Source of the DNA: a virus
DNA length: 64,000 bases
Strand: one strand, 5' to 3'
IMG/VR virus record: IMGVR_UViG_3300037493_001906
Location: 1-64,000 of that record
A program made the position numbers and the translations under genes. Numbering within the stretch: the first letter of the stretch is position 1; every line of letters starts with the position of its first letter. Shown here in pieces: positions 36,501 through 44,563 of the stretch. The notes beneath the pieces are model-generated. The model saw only the letters and a program-made list of their open reading frames with translations. It ran no database searches and was not told where the DNA came from.

Positions 36501-38382
36501 CCATATCAAAAGCTGTCTTTGTATCTCCTCTATCTATAGCTTTATTTCTTTCTTCAAAAGCAAGTTTAACTGCAGTGGCCATAGTATTATTATGATCACC
36601 ATATATTTGAAAATTATTCAATACATGATTAGCAGCATTTAATGTACTATTTGATTCTTGTTCTTGTCTTTCTTTTTCTAAAGCTACCTTATCTGTTTTT
36701 GTATAAGCTGTAACTGCTTTTTGTTTTACAGTTTGATATGCAGCAGTACCTCCCTGGATAATACTACCCATTAAGTAACCTGATAAAAAAGTATTTAAAC
36801 CTTCTGCGTTAAATTGATTATCTACTCCTTTGCCTAATGCATCTATTACTTTATAATATCCAACCTGTGATGGGTCTTCATATATTTTTCTATAATAATC
36901 TTTATACCCATAAGATATGGCTTCCTGCATACTTTCTTGTAAACCTTCTGCTAAGTTACCTAGTATATAGCGTTTACTCCAAGGTAGATAAGCTGATTTA
37001 GTTAAAACATCAAATGCTTTTTTTCTAGTGCTTTTAACACCAGTTTCATATGCAGCTTGTCCAATTTTCCATTCCTTTGCTGCTGTCTTCTTTAAAAATC
37101 TATTGCCAGCATGTTCTATTGATTTTGCAACTTGAGCACCTGGTTTCCATCCTTTAAATAAATTTTCAAATACTAATTTATTAGTAAAATAAATAGCACC
37201 AACATTTGCTAGTTTAACATTTGCTTTAGTATTTTGTGCAGCTTGATAAATTTCTTCAGCTACTTTTTGATCAGGCATACTACCATGATCATTAAAATAT
37301 TTATCAGTTAATTCATCTTGTAAATCTGTTGAAGCACTTTCTCCTTCAAATCTTGATTCACTATAAGCAAGGTTAAGTTCACGGGCATCTCTATAAAAGT
37401 TACCAAAAGTTTTAGTAGCTTTTGCAAGTTCCCCCATATTCTTTACACCTCTACCTCCCTGATATAAATCCTTTGCCCATTGTGTAGTATGTGATAACGG
37501 ATTTAAAAACTCAAGTGTTCCTACTGCAGCTGTCTTTGCCATATTTCCTGCATTAGAAAGTGTCCAGAAATCTTTAGCCTTATCTACTGCTGATAATTCT
37601 CTAATTAATTGACTTGATCTATCTATACCTTTTGCAAGTTTACCAAAGATCATACTATTTCTTGCAATCTGTCCAGGAACAAGAGCACTAGCTCCTCCCA
37701 TAGTAAATGCTTCTGCAGCAGTAAGTGCAAAATCTTCAAGTATAACTTCAGATATAATACCAAAAGTATATGTAGATTGTAATACTTGATTATTTATCCA
37801 AGATCCAATTCCTGGTCTAGAAGACATACCAATGTCCATTCCTCTTTGCATTGCTTCATTGGCATCTTTTTCATCTCCATAAACAGATTTAAAAGCTGAA
37901 TAAACAAGAGCAGGAATTTGAGTAGTCATTCTACTAAAGTCATCCCACCAGGAACCTTTTTCATTATACCAAGTCTCATTATCTCTGTATGGAGAAAAGC
38001 CTATCTTACCAAATAAGTTATGACCATAGTATCTTTCAAAATTACCTGACTTAGTATCATTACCAAATGAATAAGACTTTGCATACTTTAAAGGATCTTC
38101 TGCATAACTAGCACCTTGCATAAAGTTTTTTACACCTTTAACAAAGTCTTCTGTATTATCAGTTTTATTCTTAGCACCAGGCATAGGACCTGTATGATAA
38201 TTACCAACTACTTGTTCAACTGCTAAACTGACTGGAGGTACAGGATCTGGTAATACAGGTAGTATAGGTGAGTTAACTTTAAGAGCAGCTAATGGATCAT
38301 ATGCAGCTTCTGTCTCAATAGGAGACATATTGAGACTAAGATCTGGTTGATCTTGGTTTGGTAAATACATTTCTTCTCCCAT
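33568..38382 (-). CDS. 1604-residue virion cargo protein
   Basis: The protein has an N-terminal Pro-rich segment (PILPVLPDPVPPVSL), amphipathic and weakly hydrophobic helices at about 210-250 (ILEDFALTAAEAFTMGGASA), and long charged helices. A small SH3/KOW-like unit lies at about 860-905 (VRPGAIATHDKTAEKFKIVD and on). A strongly acidic C-terminal third ends in NNCNI. It is the gene just before the giant RNA polymerase, with 5 bases between them. Size and place match the cargo proteins packed with the polymerase in crAss-like virions. No enzyme motif was found. It begins 2 bases after the preceding stop. Confidence 0.65.
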   Translation of the reverse strand: MGEEMYLPNQDQPDLSLNMSPIETEAAYDPLAALKVNSPILPVLPDPVPPVSLAVEQVVGNYHTGPMPGAKNKTDNTEDFVKGVKNFMQGASYAEDPLKYAKSYSFGNDTKSGNFERYYGHNLFGKIGFSPYRDNETWYNEKGSWWDDFSRMTTQIPALVYSAFKSVYGDEKDANEAMQRGMDIGMSSRPGIGSWINNQVLQSTYTFGIISEVILEDFALTAAEAFTMGGASALVPGQIARNSMIFGKLAKGIDRSSQLIRELSAVDKAKDFWTLSNAGNMAKTAAVGTLEFLNPLSHTTQWAKDLYQGGRGVKNMGELAKATKTFGNFYRDARELNLAYSESRFEGESASTDLQDELTDKYFNDHGSMPDQKVAEEIYQAAQNTKANVKLANVGAIYFTNKLVFENLFKGWKPGAQVAKSIEHAGNRFLKKTAAKEWKIGQAAYETGVKSTRKKAFDVLTKSAYLPWSKRYILGNLAEGLQESMQEAISYGYKDYYRKIYEDPSQVGYYKVIDALGKGVDNQFNAEGLNTFLSGYLMGSIIQGGTAAYQTVKQKAVTAYTKTDKVALEKERQEQESNSTLNAANHVLNNFQIYGDHNNTMATAVKLAFEERNKAIDRGDTKTAFDMADQGNAQYFHHIIKTGNKKLVTDWADDMLKLSDQDLADATNTTVKESGSNRKNLNTLKERIERYDLRYKKVEDKFPNPFNPWLYSQKKNPEGFDREYHDYEAHENTVADLLFSMEDFTRISERMESISRNLAGQSEVFQNLVNVNQNGTPVANAAAHDVSLLIDGIARTTTIQTLSDQISIMKKGTPEQQKQVKPLEKQVELLKKWDSTRDFYMTQLKAEKKPMTKKERSEKAKQLKVRPGAIATHDKTAEKFKIVDIKGDKVLVETASGKTKYVSIKSISVVKAATVKGEFDKVYGDDVSFAIGELYNTYKEYLGHVTDMKKGYAFDDQLDEAFRQIKDFLHLQVDSFSTVKAINFLSNPDYFEQYRKLQSNIVSEIKTQRLFFLDNALKNFNKLRLKNDMLNKIYDLGLFVLPDDIESINDFNVPENFYNVTNKEIVNKDNPKYEEAVKVITEYAELAGKKVTTAETSTTEEGKPTEMKPAGKTPVSQQPPEQPEEEELGPNEPVRSTTSFAIMQSLEGNLIDKLIKGYKQFKEELDEAVEGDTEAILADDDFKSYVQSGGTALDIIDDYNQEYDRDEEPEVISPKSKLKSDLPYTVGKKHNFSGIVTTEAGSMNLNERPVEVITKAGVFVNEETGKKEELVILEDQETGDRYTIDLLGENAKGYMLKPYTEVENPEAMIKQAKKYYEKVIDTLDTIADFIEKYKTLDKLTLDEKIKDIEESLNDIVDNYSIDPASVKEYMKSQKDTLIDEIYKKYKAKFFDMLDNLSKSKQLKFDAEETEEEEENTIDEYTSLMEEYEKINDEDSLTEWHNKALDLKSSGIIPASIKITTLVNAKMNELANSVKWEDLTKGKLVILKNGKKMYVVSNEDNIVSLVTQFEWASKNFANSMEIDIDDYKDQIAHIVNGFNSGPKAAVKPTQDDIEDMDEGYKDVQEDDTEEIKDLVDSVETDVTKLGKTSQNFFDDMINDINNCNI

Positions 38383-38384
38383 AG

Positions 38385-41351
38385 TTATTGTCCTATTCCA
38401 AATGCTTTCATATTACTTTCAAACTTAGCTAATAAAGCTTCTGTTGGATCTTGTTCTGCTTCACTACCAAACACCTGTTGATATTTTAATACATCATTAG
38501 GATTCATTATATATGTTTTATTTTTAATTGCAGCAGCATTTCTTTTTGCAATTTCATTAAGATAATATTCCCAACCTTGATATAAGCTTTCACCACTTTT
38601 AGAAGCTGGATATGGAAAATTATAGATTGGATCATCTTCTACTAGTTTACCATCTACTACTTTATTTAAAACACCTGATGCATGAATAACACCATCTTCA
38701 TCCATTTTACTTAAAGTGATTCTTCCTCCTTTAGGAACTTCTACTGTTAAATCTTTATGTGCTAATAAAACATCTATAGGTCTGTGTGCTGTTGCTTTAG
38801 CAAATGTGTGATTTTTATTTTTAATATAGAAGCTGACACCATCTACAATTTGTGGAACATCTGCCCAAGTTTTAGTAGTACCCTGTCCTTTATTATCTTT
38901 TATAAAATCTTGATTAAACTTAACTGTTACACGTTGATACTCAGGATTACTAAGACCTATAGATTGATAAGATACTCTTCCCATTTTTTGTTCAAGTTCT
39001 TCATCTGTTGATGCTGTATTAATAGCATTTGTAAAAGCATTAATAGCTTGTTGAGCTAATGCACTATTATCTTTACTTAAGTCTCCTTCTTCACCAGCAA
39101 TACCAAAACCATATTTTGTAAATGGATCTTGATCAGAAGCATTTTTTGCAGAAATAAATCCTCTCATACCATCTCCAGCAACTTGCCCTGGTATAATATC
39201 ATATGTAATTTGCTTCATTGAATTTACATAACCTGCTTTTTTAGATAACCCAGGAAGGTTATATACAGATTCTGTATTCTTTGAATTGTTATAAGTTTGT
39301 CTATATAGTTTTGCTACATCATAATATACAGCCTCCGCATCTGAATTAGAAATGTCAGTACCTAAAGCTCCTTTTACTTCACCTTTATATCTATCTACAA
39401 ATTCTGATTTAGTAAGATTTGATCCATCATTTCTAAAATAAATAGACCAACCTAAATTAACTCTTGCATTAGATATACCACTTTCAAGAGCTTCTCTTTT
39501 AACTATCTTATTATTCTTTCTCCATTCTGCATTGCCTAATTCATAAAGATCATTATGAACAGCATATTCACCTAATATTTTTTGACCCTCACCTTTAACA
39601 AATTCTCCATGAGAAGGAATATTAGAATTAAGTTTAGCTTCATTTTGAGCATTAGCAAAAAACTTGGTAGTATTTGCTTCACCTTTCTCAGCATTATTTA
39701 ATAATAAAATATAGTCATCAATCTTGCGTCCCTTTTCATCAACAAAATCACCTCTTCCAATATCATAATTTTCCTTATAGATATTTTTAAGAGTTTGTTT
39801 TGCAAATGATACTTCTGCAGGATCTTTTGAGTTAGATACTATACCTATTAATTGTTGAGTATAACCTTTAATATATTCTGATTTTAATGGAGCAACTCCT
39901 GTACCCGCCTTAACAAAAGTATTTATTTCATCAAGTTTATTTACAGCACCAGAAGTTCCAATATTCTGATCTTCTATTGTTGCAGTATTGCCTCCTGAAA
40001 AAGCAGATCCTCTTGCTTTATTTTGGACCTCCATCTGTTTAATAGTAAAATCAAATATTTGTTTTTCTCTTTCATTTCTTCTAGCTAAATCAGCTGTAAG
40101 TTGAGTATTATCTAAAGTATTTCTTCTTGATAAATCAGCATCAAATTTAGCTTTAACATAAGGATCCGCTTCTATTTTAGTAACACCACCTGTTAATAAT
40201 GCTGCTCTAATTGCTGAATCTCCAATTTCTTTAACCATTAAAGAATTAGCAGTAATAGCATCTACTCTTTGACGTTTAGCATCTCTGTTATCTCCTACAA
40301 AGAATATACTATTAGCTATACCTTCTGATTTCTCAGCATGTCTTTTAGCTGCAGTAGAAAGAGCAACATCTAAACTAGCAGCAACATAATCATTTGATAA
40401 GCCATCATCTCCAGTTGTACCTTTATTCTTAATTGTCTTAGCAAGAATGTTTTGTCTATTCTTTTTATTGATCTCATCTTCTCTTGCCTTTTCTGCTTTT
40501 ATTCTTGATTCAGTTATAAAAGAATCTACAGTAGAGAAATATTCATCTTCAGCTTTGATCTCATCACCACCAAGTTCTTGTGCTCTTGTCTTTATCCAAG
40601 TTTTACGTTTTACATAAGACTGAGTTTCATACATGTCTTGAATCATTGGATCACTTGCAAATACATTAAGAAGTAAATCTTTATAAGATACTGCTATTAA
40701 AGAACCATTCTTCATAGTCATTTGATACATGCCATTACTACTCATTATAACACCAGAAAGACCAAACCCATTATCTCCACCTTTAGATAAAAGACCATTA
40801 AGATATGATACAGCTTTTTGAGGTACATTAATATAAGGTACATACTCACCTGGAGACATTTTCATTGCCTCTTCTTTACCAGCCTTCATGTATTCTTCAG
40901 CTCTAAGTTTAAGAGCATTTACTCCTGTATCCCAATATTGACCATCACATTTAGTAGGATCTCCACAATTAAGTTTAAAGGATTCAGCATTTTCTAATTG
41001 TTGATTATATTTTTTAGTATAAACAATGTCTTGTACAAGATCTTTATTTTGACTAAAAGAATCAAATACTGAATTAGCTGATTCAACATTTTGTTGCAAA
41101 GACAAATCAAGTCCTGATATTTTTTTAATATCCTGATCAATTAACTTAAAGTACTCATTTCTTTTTTGAATATTATCCTGACGCATCATAGGAGAATTAA
41201 GCAAAGTACCATAAGTTTGACTTAATGCCTTATAATTTGTATCATACTGACCTTGTTTTTTTTGTAATACATTATTAAGAAAATTGTAATCAGGTTGAAA
41301 AGGCTGAAACTCAGGAATATAATCTGTAACTTGTGGAATATAAGATGCCAT
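38385..41351 (-). CDS. 988-residue virion cargo protein
   Basis: A soluble, helix-rich protein starting MASYIPQVTDYIPEFQPFQPDYNFL, a sort of N-terminus often seen in phage internal proteins. A long helical segment lies at about 370-450 (AKFDADLSRRNTLDNTQLTA and on). A C-terminal beta-rich region contains VPKGGRITLSKMDEDG. No catalytic motif or membrane helix was recognised. It follows a 54-base gap, one of the few in this block, which contains AT-rich repeats and may hold a promoter. Its function is inferred only from its place between other cargo genes. Confidence 0.6.
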   Translation of the reverse strand: MASYIPQVTDYIPEFQPFQPDYNFLNNVLQKKQGQYDTNYKALSQTYGTLLNSPMMRQDNIQKRNEYFKLIDQDIKKISGLDLSLQQNVESANSVFDSFSQNKDLVQDIVYTKKYNQQLENAESFKLNCGDPTKCDGQYWDTGVNALKLRAEEYMKAGKEEAMKMSPGEYVPYINVPQKAVSYLNGLLSKGGDNGFGLSGVIMSSNGMYQMTMKNGSLIAVSYKDLLLNVFASDPMIQDMYETQSYVKRKTWIKTRAQELGGDEIKAEDEYFSTVDSFITESRIKAEKAREDEINKKNRQNILAKTIKNKGTTGDDGLSNDYVAASLDVALSTAAKRHAEKSEGIANSIFFVGDNRDAKRQRVDAITANSLMVKEIGDSAIRAALLTGGVTKIEADPYVKAKFDADLSRRNTLDNTQLTADLARRNEREKQIFDFTIKQMEVQNKARGSAFSGGNTATIEDQNIGTSGAVNKLDEINTFVKAGTGVAPLKSEYIKGYTQQLIGIVSNSKDPAEVSFAKQTLKNIYKENYDIGRGDFVDEKGRKIDDYILLLNNAEKGEANTTKFFANAQNEAKLNSNIPSHGEFVKGEGQKILGEYAVHNDLYELGNAEWRKNNKIVKREALESGISNARVNLGWSIYFRNDGSNLTKSEFVDRYKGEVKGALGTDISNSDAEAVYYDVAKLYRQTYNNSKNTESVYNLPGLSKKAGYVNSMKQITYDIIPGQVAGDGMRGFISAKNASDQDPFTKYGFGIAGEEGDLSKDNSALAQQAINAFTNAINTASTDEELEQKMGRVSYQSIGLSNPEYQRVTVKFNQDFIKDNKGQGTTKTWADVPQIVDGVSFYIKNKNHTFAKATAHRPIDVLLAHKDLTVEVPKGGRITLSKMDEDGVIHASGVLNKVVDGKLVEDDPIYNFPYPASKSGESLYQGWEYYLNEIAKRNAAAIKNKTYIMNPNDVLKYQQVFGSEAEQDPTEALLAKFESNMKAFGIGQ

Positions 41352-41405
41352 TTTTTTTATTGTAAATTTATAACAAATATTTAAAGTTTAATAAACATAT
41401 AAAGT

Positions 41406-44400
41406 TTATCCTTGCTCGTCATCAAATGTAGCTCCAGCAGTAGGATAACCTTGAACAGTTGATTTATCTTGTTTATATTGAGCATATGCATCATTTGGAA
41501 CTTTACCTGCATCAATCATCATTAAGAGTTTAACTGCATTATTAAGATCAGCAGCACTAGCTGTTGCTAATTGAGGATTACCTTGAATAGCTTCTCTAAC
41601 ATAATCTTGATAAGTTTTTCTAACTGAGTCAGATGGTTTAAAACTTCTTGGATCATGGAACACTAATGAACCACCTCTTGAAGGATCAACAGCAAATTGT
41701 GGATATAATGAATTAAGTGATGCTGTATTTGCTCTATTAGTTATAGCTTGAACATAATTATTAACTAAAGTATTTTTAGCTTGTCTTTTAGAGTTATCAA
41801 ATAATTGATTTGCTATTGTATTCTTATCATATAATCCTGTTTGTTCCTGAGCTCTGATTGCAGCAGCTTGATTCATTAAAGCTGCATTTTCTCTAGAAAA
41901 TGTATTTGCTAAATTAACATTAAGATTATTTACTCTACCTAATGTATTAGCTGCTTGTTCAGCTGCTTTTCCTTGCATTTCTCCATATCTAGAATTAAAT
42001 GCTTGAGGTCCAGTAAAAGATGATAATGCTTGAGCACCTATATTTAATTGTTCTGCATTCTCAGCTAGTTCTCTTTCAGGAGAAAAATATGTTGGTGTAG
42101 GAGTATACACAGGGGTAGTAGCTTGCCAAGGACTATATTTATTAATAGTAGCATAATCAGATGCAGCATTAGCTGTTTTTATAATATCTTGTAACCACCA
42201 AGCTGGATTAGGATTGGCTCTTTGTAATTGATTAAGATGAGAAACTTTAGTTGTATCTGGTTCACCTGTTGTAGTTGTAGTAGCAGGACCAGCTGTAGTA
42301 GTTGGTTGTTGTTCTTTTTGCTGAGCTTTTTCAATTTTTAATTTTTTGAGATCAGCTAAATATTGTTTTGTTCTACGTCCAAATAAACCTTCTGCGTTTT
42401 CTTCTAAATCATATTTTTTTAAACCTTTATTAACTCCATATGTAGTTTTTTGTGGGTCAGCTGAAATAATTTTTCTAGCTCTATTAGGAAGATACTCATG
42501 ATATTTTCTTTGAAAAAGTTGTGTCTTAGGACTATACTTATTTGAATCACCTGCTGATTCTTTTTCAGCTTCTTCATATAATTTTACAAGTTCATTGTAC
42601 TTTTCTTCAGGTAATACATTTTCTGTTTCTTCAAAATCACCTATTGAATCATCTTCATATACTGGTCTAATCTTATCTTCTGATGGACTATACTGATATT
42701 TTTTAATTTTCTTGGTACCTCCAACTTGAAAATAATCATCTATGGCACCACCATATTTTTTAATTACTTGTACGTCATCTGAACCAGATCTATCAGTAGT
42801 AATAGGAACAGCCTTTTGTTGAACTACAGGTTCATTATTTTGTGTAGTTGCCTCTGCTGTTCTTGCAGCTTCCTGACCTTGATTAGTAGCTTCTAAAGCT
42901 TGTCTAAGTGATTGTCTTTCTGCTTCAGCTTTTGCATCTGCAGCTCTTTTTATCCTTATAGCTTCTTCCTGTTCTGAAATAGTTTGTAGATTTTTATTAG
43001 CTTGTTCCCTAAGTGCATTATTTTCTTGACTATTTTGACTACCTCTTGTTTGACCAGTAAGATTAGCTGCTACATTTATGCCACCAATAGTTTTACCTAA
43101 TCCAGTACCTAATAAGTAAGATTCATTTAATACATCTTTAAGTTCTGATGCTGGTTTTACTGCTTGTCTCGCAGCACTTGAAGCTTTCATTCTAGTTACA
43201 ATAGGTGTTGCAGAAACTTTAACTGCTTGTTTTTCTGCTGTATTGATTGCAGCTTTAGCAGCTGCAACATTTGATCTTGTAGCTGGTGCACCTGTTTTAT
43301 AAAGAACTTGACCTACTTTACTTTTTTCAGTCATATTAGTTATATCTTTTGCTTCCTTAGAAAGTTTACCAGCAAGTTTAGATTTTTTAATAATAGCAGC
43401 ATGTTCCAATGCAAGCTCAGCAGCTGATTTACCAATATTAGTTGCAACATGTTTACCCGTTGTTCTAGCAGATATTTCAGCTGCTTTTTTTGCAACAGCT
43501 TTATATCCCATTGAACCAAGTTTAGCAATTGCTTCAGGACCAAGTAATGCAAGATTCACTGGGTCTAAAAGTAAATCAGTTAAAAAAGCACCTGTTCCAG
43601 ATTGTATACCCATAGCTTCACTTGGTGTTCTCCAGTTTTGATAATTACTTAAAAAGTCACCAGGATGCATAAGTTGACTTGGATTTGCAACAGCTTCTGT
43701 TATCATTCTTTGAGGTGCACTTAATGCTTTACCTGTTTGTTCTAATGCACTTCCAATCCAATCACCAAGTTGTGCTTTAGGTAATCCTCCATAAGCCATT
43801 TCATATTGGTCAAACATGCCTCCATGTTTACGTACTTGTAATTGCTGTAGGACACCGCCATAAGCAGCAGTCATATTATCACCTTCACTTGTTTCATCAT
43901 CTCCTTCACCAGGATTTATTTGAACAAATTCAGATGGATCAATTTGCATTGATTCTAAATATGGTGTTGCTATAGAAGGGATGCCTTGAGGAAAACCTTT
44001 TTTAGATTCTTGAATAAGACCTAACTTAGCAAGTTTAAGATTGTAGTTAGCAATCATTTGCTCAGCAGTACTTCTTTGAAGATCATCAGTATCTGGATCT
44101 GCAAGTACTTTTTTATATTTATTTATATTATATTTCTTAGCAATATCTGCAGGAGTATATCCACCTTTTTTTTCAGACATACCAAATTGAGCTAAGATAG
44201 CTGGATCTTTAATCCTCATCTTAGCTGTATCACTAAATATAAAAGAGTCATCAGGAAGATTTAAAGGTGTGCCTCCTTCATAATGTCTTTTGCCTCCAAT
44301 TTTAAAAGTATCAGGAATACCACCTGCTCCAGGAGTCATTGCTACTTCACCTCTTTCAGCTTCAAGATTTGCTTCATTTCTTGGTACTGGACCAATAGTT

Positions 44401-44558
44401 GAATTTACATCTACATCAGGTGCTGACATTTTACCTGCCATAATTGGCCAAGGCATAACATTGGAATTGAAACCAAGACCTGCTCTAAGACCTTGCAACT
44501 TTACTTCTGCCCCTGATTTAAGATTAGGCATTCTGGTTATTCTAACTTTTCTTTTCAT
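41406..44558 (-). CDS. 1050-residue cargo protein with GG/LPKAQ motif and peptidoglycan-binding-like unit
   Basis: The N-terminal 200 residues look like a head- or core-interaction domain (FKIGGKRHYEGGTPLNLPDD). At about 240-265 there is a cluster AYGG, KHGG and YGGLPKAQLGDW, with LPKAQ at 259-263, followed by Ala/Gly-rich amphipathic helices (GAFLTDLLLDPVNLALLGPE). Another GG motif, KKYGGAIDDYFQVGG, is near 600. At about 675-740 a unit with TQLFQRKYHEYLP and EGLFGRRTKQYLADL resembles the three-helix peptidoglycan-binding domain. A Thr-rich linker and a helical C-terminus follow. It may take part in host-wall passage during ejection (inference). It begins 5 bases after the previous stop. Confidence 0.65.
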   Translation of the reverse strand: MKRKVRITRMPNLKSGAEVKLQGLRAGLGFNSNVMPWPIMAGKMSAPDVDVNSTIGPVPRNEANLEAERGEVAMTPGAGGIPDTFKIGGKRHYEGGTPLNLPDDSFIFSDTAKMRIKDPAILAQFGMSEKKGGYTPADIAKKYNINKYKKVLADPDTDDLQRSTAEQMIANYNLKLAKLGLIQESKKGFPQGIPSIATPYLESMQIDPSEFVQINPGEGDDETSEGDNMTAAYGGVLQQLQVRKHGGMFDQYEMAYGGLPKAQLGDWIGSALEQTGKALSAPQRMITEAVANPSQLMHPGDFLSNYQNWRTPSEAMGIQSGTGAFLTDLLLDPVNLALLGPEAIAKLGSMGYKAVAKKAAEISARTTGKHVATNIGKSAAELALEHAAIIKKSKLAGKLSKEAKDITNMTEKSKVGQVLYKTGAPATRSNVAAAKAAINTAEKQAVKVSATPIVTRMKASSAARQAVKPASELKDVLNESYLLGTGLGKTIGGINVAANLTGQTRGSQNSQENNALREQANKNLQTISEQEEAIRIKRAADAKAEAERQSLRQALEATNQGQEAARTAEATTQNNEPVVQQKAVPITTDRSGSDDVQVIKKYGGAIDDYFQVGGTKKIKKYQYSPSEDKIRPVYEDDSIGDFEETENVLPEEKYNELVKLYEEAEKESAGDSNKYSPKTQLFQRKYHEYLPNRARKIISADPQKTTYGVNKGLKKYDLEENAEGLFGRRTKQYLADLKKLKIEKAQQKEQQPTTTAGPATTTTTGEPDTTKVSHLNQLQRANPNPAWWLQDIIKTANAASDYATINKYSPWQATTPVYTPTPTYFSPERELAENAEQLNIGAQALSSFTGPQAFNSRYGEMQGKAAEQAANTLGRVNNLNVNLANTFSRENAALMNQAAAIRAQEQTGLYDKNTIANQLFDNSKRQAKNTLVNNYVQAITNRANTASLNSLYPQFAVDPSRGGSLVFHDPRSFKPSDSVRKTYQDYVREAIQGNPQLATASAADLNNAVKLLMMIDAGKVPNDAYAQYKQDKSTVQGYPTAGATFDDEQG

Positions 44559-44563
44559 ATTAA

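Noticed and set aside
41352-41405. Bacteroides promoter in the gap before the 988-residue gene
   Set aside because: TTTG occurs but the TA of the -7 box is missing and no -33 box is seen; only the TAAACTT repeats are worth noting.
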